64,000 nt of DNA. Origin: Algoriphagus sp. GTDB taxonomy: Bacteria; Bacteroidota; Bacteroidia; Cytophagales; Cyclobacteriaceae. The position numbers were made by a program, and so were the translations under genes. How positions within the stretch are numbered: the stretch's first letter is position 1; each line of letters begins with the position of its first letter. The notes below the pieces were generated by a model. It was not told the origin of the DNA. It saw nothing but the letters and a program-made list of their open reading frames with translations, and made no database searches. Below are positions 8,638 to 15,605 of the stretch, one piece after another. The stretch spans positions 1 to 64,000 of the forward strand of contig NZ_JAUXYL010000024.1 of assembly GCF_030694375.1 (NCBI RefSeq), given 5' to 3'.

Positions 8638-9136
8638 ATGAGAAGATTCCTTTTTTTGGGGTTTGCCTTTGCAATTTTGGCGTGCTCAAAAACGCAAAAG
8701 CCAACAGCTCTTCAATACCTTGAGCTTACAGATTTAATTACAGATACGCTATATCTTGAAAAGGACACTTTAACCAAGGAATTGGGTAGTGCTTTCGCCT
8801 ACTTTGAAACTGACTCCGGTCAGGTATTACTGACTTTTCGGGATAATAGATTGCTTTTTTAAATACGAAAGTCTCGACATCGATACTCATTCTAAAAAAA
8901 TCTTGCGAACTGTAAGGATCAAAGGACCAACTATTGAAAATCCTGATCAGAAGAAACATCGCTTATTAGTATTTGACTATGCCCTTTCGGCTGAAGCTGA
9001 ATTGGAATTCAATACTGATCAAATAGGATTTTATGGATTCAATACCCCGAAAGGTTATGCCGTTCTCCTCCGCACAAAAACAACGGACGATCTAGTTGCT
9101 TTTGCAATATTAGATTTTTCCAAAATTAACCCATAA
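8638..9136 (+). pseudogene. Frameshifted lipoprotein, possibly a DUF4221-like remnant
   Basis: The first frame (8638-8862) encodes a signal peptide with lipobox C16 (LAC) and about 74 residues, then stops at TAA within CTT TTT TAA. Removing one T from the run of six at 8855-8860 joins it to a second frame that stays open to 9136, giving LLFKYESLDIDTHSKK and on to FAILDFSKINP, about 165 residues in total. Either the gene is broken, the run carries a sequencing error, or one base is skipped at the stop codon. The sequence is reminiscent of both ends of DUF4221 6-bladed-propeller lipoproteins with the middle missing, but this match is weak. Convergent with rng, sharing its terminator. Confidence 0.6.
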
Positions 9137-9138
9137 AA

Positions 9139-9169
9139 AAAAAGCGAGACTTACTCAGTCTCGCTTTTT
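9139..9169. terminator. Bidirectional terminator between lipoprotein remnant and rng
   Basis: A perfect 13-bp stem AAAAAGCGAGACT/AGTCTCGCTTTTT with a 5-nt loop, flanked by A and T tracts on both sides, so it works in both directions. The rng stop codon (TAA on the minus strand, 9151-9153) lies at the loop edge of the hairpin itself. Confidence 0.85.
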
Positions 9170-10725
9170 ACCAGTTGTAATTCGATTTCTTCACCAGATT
9201 CATCTAGAAATCTGTATTCCGTCACGGGTAGAGAAGAATCTCTGATCAGTTTTATCCATTTGTAATACTTGAAAAACCACCTCATCCTCTGGCTAATCAG
9301 GCCTTGGGTGAAGTATGCGTGCAGATAGGGATGCAGCCCAATTTGAATTTTAGCCACGTTTTGGATGGTGGCAATATGCTCTAGGTCATGCTCCAACTTA
9401 TCGGCGATCAGGATCGAAGCCTGAATCTTGCCGGTTCCGTTGCAAGCCGGGCAAGTTTCCTTAGTCACAATGTTGACTTCCGGTCTTACCCGCTGTCGGG
9501 TGATCTGCATGAGCCCAAATTTGCTCAGTGGCAATACAGTATGCTTGGACCTATCTAACTTCATCTCCAGCATCATCACTTCATAGATGGCTTTTTTATT
9601 GTCAGCCTTCTTCATGTCAATGAAGTCTACGACGATGATTCCTCCCATATCCCGGAGGCGGAGCTGTCTGGCAATTTCTTTAGCGGCGGCCATATTGGTT
9701 TTCAACGCTGTTGATTCCTGGTCGCTTTCTTGGTTGGATTTGTTGCCGCTGTTGACGTCTATGACGTGCAGCGCTTCGGTGTGTTCAATGATGACATAGC
9801 CGCCTTGAGGCAAGCTCACCGTCTGTCCAAACAAGCTTTTGATTTGCTTTTCGATTCCAAAACTTTCAAATAGCTTGACTTTACCGTTGTAAAGCTTTAC
9901 AATTTTTTCTTTTTCAGGGACAATTGACCTGATGTAGGATCTGATCTGATCGTAAGTTGACTCTTCTTCTACGGTGATTGCGTCGAATGATTCGTTGAGT
10001 AGGTCCCTGATTAATGAGGAAGCCATACTCATCTCTCCGATGATTTTGTCCCGGCTCTTGGCTTTCAGCAATTTTTTCATCCCCTCTTCCCAAGTATCGA
10101 GAAGATTTCGAAGGTCTTTATCGAGTTCCGTCACGGACTGTCCTTCGGCCACAGTACGGATGATTACTCCGAAGTTGGCGGGTTTAATTGAATTGATGAG
10201 TCTAAGAAGCCTTTTGCGCTCATCGTTGCTGCGGATTTTCTTGGATACATTGACTGTATCGGAGAAGGGTACCAGCACGAGAAAGCGACCGGGCAGAGAG
10301 AGCTCGCAAGAAAGTCGGGGGCCTTTGGTTGAAATTGGCTCTTTGACGACCTGAACCAACACTTGATTGGTCTTAGATAGAACTTTCTCGATTTTGCCGA
10401 TTTTGTCTATTTCAGGTTCGTTTTCGAAGCCTTTTAGCAGATAATTGTTGTAGTTGTTGTTGCGTACCATTTTGGTAAACTTCAACATCGAGTTGACATT
10501 TGGTCCGAGGTCTTGGTAATGAAGAAAGGCGTCTTTCTCATAGCCTACATCGATAAATGCAGCATTGAGACCATTGACGATCTTCCGTACCGTTCCCAGA
10601 TAAATGTCACCTACTTTGAACTGATTGTCCATCCCTTCGGAATGAAGCTCCACCAGTTGCTTATCATGCAGCAGGGCGATCCGACTTCCGTTTTGAGCAG
10701 AATCGATTAACAATTCCGTACTCAA
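9151..10725 (-). CDS. rng: Ribonuclease E/G family endoribonuclease (RNase G)
   Basis: 524 residues. Endoribonuclease for rRNA maturation and mRNA turnover, cytoplasmic. The N-terminus carries the S1 domain (FKVGDIYLGTVRKIVNGLNAAFIDVGYEKDAFL). The catalytic metal aspartates fit HVIDVNSG and GGIIVVDFIDM. The zinc-link region is TCPACNGTGKI near residue 430. Length matches RNase G and short Bacteroidota RNase E/G without the long RNase E scaffold tail. The start is TTG at 10725: a stop codon lies just upstream in frame and no ATG is nearby, while the N-terminus MSTELLIDS fits the family. It is the last gene of the HU-TPR-COX24-rng group. Confidence 0.95.
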   Translation of the reverse strand: MSTELLIDSAQNGSRIALLHDKQLVELHSEGMDNQFKVGDIYLGTVRKIVNGLNAAFIDVGYEKDAFLHYQDLGPNVNSMLKFTKMVRNNNYNNYLLKGFENEPEIDKIGKIEKVLSKTNQVLVQVVKEPISTKGPRLSCELSLPGRFLVLVPFSDTVNVSKKIRSNDERKRLLRLINSIKPANFGVIIRTVAEGQSVTELDKDLRNLLDTWEEGMKKLLKAKSRDKIIGEMSMASSLIRDLLNESFDAITVEEESTYDQIRSYIRSIVPEKEKIVKLYNGKVKLFESFGIEKQIKSLFGQTVSLPQGGYVIIEHTEALHVIDVNSGNKSNQESDQESTALKTNMAAAKEIARQLRLRDMGGIIVVDFIDMKKADNKKAIYEVMMLEMKLDRSKHTVLPLSKFGLMQITRQRVRPEVNIVTKETCPACNGTGKIQASILIADKLEHDLEHIATIQNVAKIQIGLHPYLHAYFTQGLISQRMRWFFKYYKWIKLIRDSSLPVTEYRFLDESGEEIELQLVKSETE

Positions 10726-10790
10726 AATTTGGTCTTATAATATGTAAATGAACGTGTTGTGTTAATTAAACAGGAAAAGAAGAAGTTGGA

Positions 10791-10880
10791 TTACTTCTTC
10801 TTATGTCTGTTTTTTCTAAGTCTCTTCTTACGCTTGTGCGTAGCGATCTTATGTCTCTTTCTTTTCTTACCGCAAGGCAT
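10791..10880 (-). CDS. AURKAIP1/COX24-domain mini-protein, ribosome-associated
   Basis: 29 residues, extremely basic: MPCGKKRKRHKIATHKRKKR then LRKNRHKKK. This is the conserved short protein of Bacteroidota annotated with the AURKAIP1/COX24 C-terminal domain; the same domain is found in the mitochondrial small-subunit protein mS38 and mycobacterial bS22. I therefore infer binding to the small ribosomal subunit. It lies between the TPR gene (33-nt gap) and rng (65-nt gap) on the same strand and is easily missed by gene finders because of its size. Confidence 0.85.
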   Translation of the reverse strand: MPCGKKRKRHKIATHKRKKRLRKNRHKKK

Positions 10881-10913
10881 AGTTTTTTAGATTTTAAGGT
10901 TTATACTATTAAT

Positions 10914-11741
10914 TTACAGCCGGTCAAGGTAGGTCTGAACACTTTCCAAAATCATCGGATCTTGGGTCATTTTCTTCACTGCCTCAAACTGAGCTTTCGC
11001 TTTATTCTTTTCTTTAGACTCAAAATAGCTAACAGCCAGGTAAAATTGCCCCTGAAGATTGTCGGGGTGATATCTAATCAACTCCTCAAATCGTTCAGCT
11101 GCACGCTTATATTGACCAGATTGCATGGATAGAATTCCCATGTTAAACAAGCCATCTTCATTTTGGGGATCAGCTTCGAGGATTTCCCTCATCATGGTGA
11201 TGCCCTGCATTGGATTGGCCGAAGATACATAAGTCATCGCCACTTTGGTTTTCAAATCAAGTCGATTTGGATCTTTTTCCAAAACCTGATTTAAATACCC
11301 CCTCGTCTTTTCAGCTAGATTCTCCACTTTGGTTTTATCCAAGGCAAAGGAAAAGGCCTCATAATAAGCTTTACCGGCCTCTTCTTTCAAGGCTAAATCT
11401 GAAGGATTTAGATAAGCCGCTTCACCAAGAAAATAGGCTGCGCTGTCAAACATTCCTTCATTTTGATAAATTGAAGCCAGCGTTTTTGCCGCTTCGATTT
11501 TTTCAGGTGATCCTACTGCTGAAGCTAAAGTTGACTTTAATTGATCAGCTTGGGAGCGATTGTCAGAAGAAAGCTCATTCTCATGCATTTTAGACACCTC
11601 CATTTTGGAAGTCTCCGGGGCATTTGGATCCTCAACAGCCGTGGTACCTGCCTTATTGTCGACAACGACCTTGGGCAAAGCGTACAGACCTATTACGGCA
11701 CCTACCGCTAAAATAATGAGAATGAGCTGAGTTTTTTTCAT
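10914..11741 (-). CDS. Membrane-anchored tetratricopeptide repeat protein
   Basis: 275 residues. One N-terminal hydrophobic segment (about 5-25, LILIILAVGAVIGLYAL) anchors it, followed by a low-complexity linker and TPR-like helical pairs from about residue 80 to the end (for example AAKTLASIYQNEGMFDSAAY, NEDGLFNMGILSMQSGQYK and LQGQFYLAVSYFESKEKNKA). TPR proteins act as protein-binding scaffolds; the partner is unknown. It lies 18 nt downstream of the HU gene and upstream of the COX24 mini-protein and rng, an order I recognise from other Bacteroidota. Confidence 0.85.
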   Translation of the reverse strand: MKKTQLILIILAVGAVIGLYALPKVVVDNKAGTTAVEDPNAPETSKMEVSKMHENELSSDNRSQADQLKSTLASAVGSPEKIEAAKTLASIYQNEGMFDSAAYFLGEAAYLNPSDLALKEEAGKAYYEAFSFALDKTKVENLAEKTRGYLNQVLEKDPNRLDLKTKVAMTYVSSANPMQGITMMREILEADPQNEDGLFNMGILSMQSGQYKRAAERFEELIRYHPDNLQGQFYLAVSYFESKEKNKAKAQFEAVKKMTQDPMILESVQTYLDRL

Positions 11742-11759
11742 GGCAATATCGCCTCAGAC

Positions 11760-12068
11760 TTAGTCTTGAGGAGCCAATTCCTTGATTTTCTTACTGTTTT
11801 TGATTTTCTCGATAAACACTTTAGATGGCTTAAAAGCCGGAATATAGTGCTCATCAATAACGATAGCCGTATTTTTGGAGATATTACGGGCGATTTTCTT
11901 AGCTCTTTTCTTATTGATAAAGCTGCCAAAACCTCTTACGTAAATGTTTTCTCCATCAGCCATGGAATCCTTCACTACTTTGAAGAACGCCTCAATGGCT
12001 TGTGTTACATCGTCCTTCTGGATTCCTGTTTTGTCTGAAATCTTGGTGATTACTTCTGCTTTTGTCAC
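11760..12068 (-). CDS. HU/IHF-family nucleoid DNA-binding protein
   Basis: 102 residues starting with GTG at 12068. The N-terminal MTKAEVITKISDKTGIQKDDV and the FVRGFGSF-like motif (YVRGFGSFINKKR) are typical, followed by the DNA-binding beta-arm ARNISKNTAIVIDEHYIPAF and FKPSKVF. The arm has NISKNT in place of the proteobacterial NPQTG turn, as is common in this phylum. The C-terminus is extended by about 10 residues beyond the core domain. It bends and compacts DNA. First gene of the operon reaching to rng; a TAnnTTTG element lies 67 bp upstream. Confidence 0.93.
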   Translation of the reverse strand: MTKAEVITKISDKTGIQKDDVTQAIEAFFKVVKDSMADGENIYVRGFGSFINKKRAKKIARNISKNTAIVIDEHYIPAFKPSKVFIEKIKNSKKIKELAPQD

Positions 12069-12134
12069 AGTGTTTTTAATTTAGAAATTACGAAATAAGC
12101 TTAACAACCTATTAACCAAGTGTTTTTGGGACTG

Positions 12135-12142
12135 CAAATGTA
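12135..12142 (-). promoter_or_regulatory. Candidate -7 element for the HU-rng operon
   Basis: TACATTTG on the minus strand matches the Bacteroidota -7 consensus TAnnTTTG exactly. It would start RNA near 12128, giving a ~60-nt leader before the GTG start. No TTG at ideal -33 spacing was found, which lowers confidence. Confidence 0.4.
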
Positions 12143-12213
12143 CGAGAACCAACTCAATTAAAAAACATATTCAAAAAAATTACCTTGGTTTATACTTGAA
12201 ATATTCCCCACAA

Positions 12214-13278
12214 ATGAATCATAAAACTACTGAAAATCAAGCCTTTTCCTTCCAAATAATTTCTTGGTATAGAGCAAATCCAAGGGAACTTCCATGGAGA
12301 GGGATCGATAATCCTTACAAAATCTGGCTTTCAGAAATCATTCTTCAGCAGACTCGTGTTGCCCAAGGCTTACCTTATTATTATGCTTTTTCGGAGGCTT
12401 ATCCTACCGTTAAAGACCTTGCAATGGCTCCTGAATCGGAAGTACTCAGACTTTGGCAGGGATTAGGCTATTATAGCCGAGCCAGAAACCTCCATAGTTG
12501 TGCTAAATATATCTGTGATAAACTTGACGGGATATTTCCGGACAACTACAAGGATCTACTCTTATTAAAAGGTGTTGGGAGCTACACCGCGGCTGCAATC
12601 GCCAGTTTTGCCTATAATGAAGCCAAGGCGGTGGTCGATGGGAATGTGTTTAGAGTATTAGCAAGGTATTATGGGATTGAAACTGACATTGCTACGGGTA
12701 AGGCAAAAAAACAATTTGAGGCGCTTGCGGACGAATTGATTCCACAACAAAATCCTGGAGAATTCAATCAGGCAATGATGGATTTTGGTGCAAGGCTTTG
12801 TGTCCCTAAAAATCCTGACTGTGCAAATTGCCCGTTAACCTCCACTTGCTTTGCTTTTCAAAAGGGCTTAGTGAAAGATTTACCGGTAAAAATCAATAAG
12901 ACAAAAGTAAAAGAGCGGAGTCTTCATTATTTCGTGATTCGCTGCGGAAAAAATTGGGTTTGGAAAAAACGGGCTTCCGGAGACATCTGGGAAGGACTGC
13001 ATGATTTTCCTTTGGAAGAAAAAACCAGCACTGAGTTCACCAAACTTGCATTCCCCACTTCGGAAATTCCGGAATCCATCCCAAAGAAATACCGACATAT
13101 TTTGTCACACCAAAAACTTAATGCTAGTTTTTCTAAACTTGACATTCCTGTCAATAAATACCCCGAACTGTCTGATTGGTGCGAAAATGAAGGATATTTG
13201 TTGGTTTCCGAAAATGAAATTGAGGCCTTGGCTAAACCCAAATTGATCGTAAACTTTTTGAACGATCAAGGGATTTGA
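12214..13278 (+). CDS. mutY: A/G-specific adenine DNA glycosylase MutY
   Basis: 354 residues from the ATG at 12214; a TTG six codons upstream is possible. Removes adenine mispaired with 8-oxoguanine. The helix-hairpin-helix LLLKGVGSYTAAAIASFAY is followed by VVDGN with the catalytic D142. The general-acid glutamate is E41 in EIILQQTRV. The [4Fe-4S] cluster ligands are C196, C203, C206 and C212 (C-x6-C-x2-C-x5-C). The C-terminal third is the NUDIX-like 8-oxoG recognition domain. It lies upstream of ssb and gldE, an order conserved in many Bacteroidota. Confidence 0.95.
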   Translation: MNHKTTENQAFSFQIISWYRANPRELPWRGIDNPYKIWLSEIILQQTRVAQGLPYYYAFSEAYPTVKDLAMAPESEVLRLWQGLGYYSRARNLHSCAKYICDKLDGIFPDNYKDLLLLKGVGSYTAAAIASFAYNEAKAVVDGNVFRVLARYYGIETDIATGKAKKQFEALADELIPQQNPGEFNQAMMDFGARLCVPKNPDCANCPLTSTCFAFQKGLVKDLPVKINKTKVKERSLHYFVIRCGKNWVWKKRASGDIWEGLHDFPLEEKTSTEFTKLAFPTSEIPESIPKKYRHILSHQKLNASFSKLDIPVNKYPELSDWCENEGYLLVSENEIEALAKPKLIVNFLNDQGI

Positions 13279-13322
13279 GTAACTTCAATCCTTTCAATTT
13301 TTCAACCTAAACAAATAAAATT

Positions 13323-13790
13323 ATGGCAGGAGTAAACAAAGTGATTTTAGTGGGTAACCTGGGGGCAGATCCCGAGGTAAAATATCTCGAAGGTGACAAA
13401 GCGGTGGCTAAACTTCGGTTGGCTACGACCGAATCTTACAAGGACCGAAACGGCAACCGAGTAGATCAGACGGAATGGCATGATCTGGAAATGTGGGATG
13501 GTCAGGCCAAAATTGCTGAACAATACCTTAAAAAAGGCTCTCAGCTCTACGTCGAGGGAAAAATAAAAACAGATTCTTGGCAGGATGAACAAGGACAAAA
13601 CAGGTATAGGACAAAAATCCGGGTTTTGAGTTTCACAATGCTGGGAGGAAAGCCTGAGGGAATGGGCGGAGGACAAGCCCCTAATGCCGCCTCTACTGCA
13701 AATCCAAAACCTGCCGCTACTAGTGGAGGAGGCACAAATTCGAGCCCAGATTTAGTGCTGGACGATGCTGATGATGATTTGCCATTTTAA
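13323..13790 (+). CDS. ssb: Single-stranded DNA-binding protein
   Basis: 155 residues. The OB-fold covers about 1-107 (MAGVNKVILVGNLGADPEVK, WHDLEMWDGQAKIAEQYLKKGSQLYVEGKI and YRTKIRVLSFTMLGG). A Gly/Ala/Pro linker follows, and the protein ends in the acidic partner-binding tip DDADDDLPF. It coats ssDNA in replication, repair and recombination. 44 nt separate it from mutY. A strong hairpin follows the stop codon. Confidence 0.96.
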   Translation: MAGVNKVILVGNLGADPEVKYLEGDKAVAKLRLATTESYKDRNGNRVDQTEWHDLEMWDGQAKIAEQYLKKGSQLYVEGKIKTDSWQDEQGQNRYRTKIRVLSFTMLGGKPEGMGGGQAPNAASTANPKPAATSGGGTNSSPDLVLDDADDDLPF

Positions 13791-13799
13791 ATGATACTT

Positions 13800-13830
13800 A
13801 ATTCCCCTGAAGTTGATTTTCAGGGGAATT
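13800..13830 (+). terminator. Hairpin terminator after ssb
   Basis: A perfect 12-bp stem AATTCCCCTGAA/TTCAGGGGAATT with a 7-nt loop starts 10 nt after the ssb stop. The downstream T tract is weak (GCTTAATTTT), so termination may be partial, and the following sequence is also the promoter of gldE. Confidence 0.7.
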
Positions 13831-13841
13831 GCTTAATTTTG
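13813..13841 (+). promoter_or_regulatory. Candidate promoter of gldE
   Basis: TTG at 13813-13815, an 18-bp spacer, then TAATTTTG at 13834-13841, a full match to the Bacteroidota -33/-7 pattern. Predicted start near 13848, 16 nt before the gldE ATG. The -33 element lies in the loop of the ssb terminator hairpin. Confidence 0.5.
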
Positions 13842-13863
13842 TCACGAACATCTTTTCGCCTAC

Positions 13864-15213
13864 ATGGACGACCCCTATCCGAGTTACTACCTGATCGCAC
13901 AGATTATCGAGCCTTCATTTAGTTATTTCTTTATCAATGGATTGATTTTAGTCCTTCTCTTGATAGGGTCAGCGCTTGCCTCCGGTTCGGAAGTGGCATT
14001 TTTTTCTTTGACTAATGATGAAATCGCTTCACTCCAAGATTCTGAAAACAAAAGGGGACGACAGGTGGCCAACCTTTTGGCAAATCCAAAAAAACTATTG
14101 AGCACCATTCTGATACTCAATAATCTAATCAACATTGGTATTGTCACCCTGACCACTTTTGTTTCGTGGTCACTTTTTGGGATGAACGCTACTGGTATAA
14201 TTGTAATTTTGGTGCAGACTGTAGGGATTACTTTTGCTATAGTCTTCTTTGGTGAAATCGTACCAAAAGTTTACGCAAATCAGTCAAGAATCCCTTTTGC
14301 ACTTACTTTAGCACCTATTTTAAGCTTTTTTTCCTCCATACTAAAGCCGGTTTCGTGGTTTTTGATGGCTTTCAGCAATCTGATTGAAAAACGAGTCGAG
14401 TTAAAGGGTTATTCTCTATCAGTAGACGAACTCCATCAGGCACTTGAATTGACAACTGAGGATACTCCCAATGAAGAAAAAGACATTCTTAAAGGGATTG
14501 TAAATTTTGGAACGCTCTCGGTAAAACAAGTGATGCGAAGCCGAATGGACATCACCGCTATTGATGTTGAAATGGATTTCCATGAGTTGATGGACAAAAT
14601 CAACAAGAGTGGCTATTCCAGAATTCCGGTTTTTGAGGAGACCATTGACAATATATTGGGTGTATTATATATCAAAGACCTTCTCCCCTTTATCGAAAAA
14701 GATGAGGATTTTGCATGGAAGGACTTGATTCGCAAAAGCTTCTTTGTACCAGAGACCAAAAAAGTGGATGTGCTTCTGAAAGATTTCCAAAAGATGCGTG
14801 TTCACATGGCCATAGTGGTCGACGAATATGGTGGCACTTCAGGCCTGGTTACTTTGGAAGATTTGATCGAAGAAATCATCGGAGAAATCAATGATGAATT
14901 CGACGATACCAATGATATATTCTTTCAGGAACTTGACAATGACACCTTTATTTTTGAAGGAAAGGTATCATTGAATGACTTTTGCAAGAAGTTAGAATTA
15001 GATTCTCAAGTATTTGAAGGGGTGAAAGGGGAAAGCGAATCTCTCGGAGGATTACTTCTTGAATTAAACTCAAAGCTCCCTAAGAACGGTACTAAAATCA
15101 AATTTGAGGATTTTGAATTTACTGTGCTGGCAGTTGACGCTCGCAAAATCAAAAAAGTCAAAGTACATCTCAGCAATGGCGAAAAGGACAGTTCAGCTCC
15201 TTTTACTGACTAA
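13864..15213 (+). CDS. gldE: Gliding motility-associated protein GldE (CNNM/CBS/CorC-type)
   Basis: 449 residues. The N-terminal half is a CNNM (DUF21) membrane domain with about four membrane segments (FFINGLILVLLLIGSALASG; STILILNNLINIGIVTLTTF; GIIVILVQTVGITFAIVFFGEIVPKVYA; APILSFFSSILKPVSWFLMAF). A pair of CBS domains follows at about 215-345 (VMRSRMDITAID; HMAIVVDEYGGTSGLVTLEDLIEEIIGEI), then a CorC/HlyC C-terminal domain. Length and the mutY-ssb-gldE position match GldE, needed for gliding in Flavobacterium johnsoniae. In flavobacteria gldD commonly follows; here gltB follows instead. A generic CNNM-type ion transporter is the alternative. Confidence 0.85.
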   Translation: MDDPYPSYYLIAQIIEPSFSYFFINGLILVLLLIGSALASGSEVAFFSLTNDEIASLQDSENKRGRQVANLLANPKKLLSTILILNNLINIGIVTLTTFVSWSLFGMNATGIIVILVQTVGITFAIVFFGEIVPKVYANQSRIPFALTLAPILSFFSSILKPVSWFLMAFSNLIEKRVELKGYSLSVDELHQALELTTEDTPNEEKDILKGIVNFGTLSVKQVMRSRMDITAIDVEMDFHELMDKINKSGYSRIPVFEETIDNILGVLYIKDLLPFIEKDEDFAWKDLIRKSFFVPETKKVDVLLKDFQKMRVHMAIVVDEYGGTSGLVTLEDLIEEIIGEINDEFDDTNDIFFQELDNDTFIFEGKVSLNDFCKKLELDSQVFEGVKGESESLGGLLLELNSKLPKNGTKIKFEDFEFTVLAVDARKIKKVKVHLSNGEKDSSAPFTD

Positions 15214-15605
15214 CCATGAATTTTTATAATATTTGGATTTACTTGTGTAATTCAGAATATTATACTGTATTTAAAAATTCCATATCGAAAGCTCACTATT
15301 TGCTAATTTTTTCTGGAATAAAAATTTAAAAAAAAATCAATTTTTTTTTAAAAAACCAATTTCTGAACTTTTTACGTCTAAACGTCTTAAAGTGGCTTGA
15401 TTTTTTACAACAAAAGCTGCATTGGTCATTTGTAACTGTCAATAATTGAAACTTTTTGGGTCAAAATCGGTTTTGCTAAAAATCTAATAAAGCCGGATAT
15501 TATCAATAATACTTCATAATTAAGCCGTTTTTATTGCCTAAATTTTAACAAAAGAATTTTTTTTTGTAATTTTTGGAAATTTTGAACCTATTAAATTAAC
15601 AAAGA
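15214..15605. other. AT-rich leader/promoter region of gltBD
   Basis: 392 bp without a supported gene. It is very AT-rich, with A9-TCAA-T9-A6 at 15328-15355, which might act as a weak terminator of gldE. Near the gltB start lies GTAATTTTTGG (about 15570), one base longer than the TAnnTTTG element. Long leaders before gltB often carry nitrogen regulation, but I see no recognisable operator or riboswitch. Confidence 0.4.

Noticed and set aside
15328..15355. A9-TCAA-T9 as a definite gldE terminator
   Set aside because: The stem would be pure A-U with no GC, so it is too weak to call.
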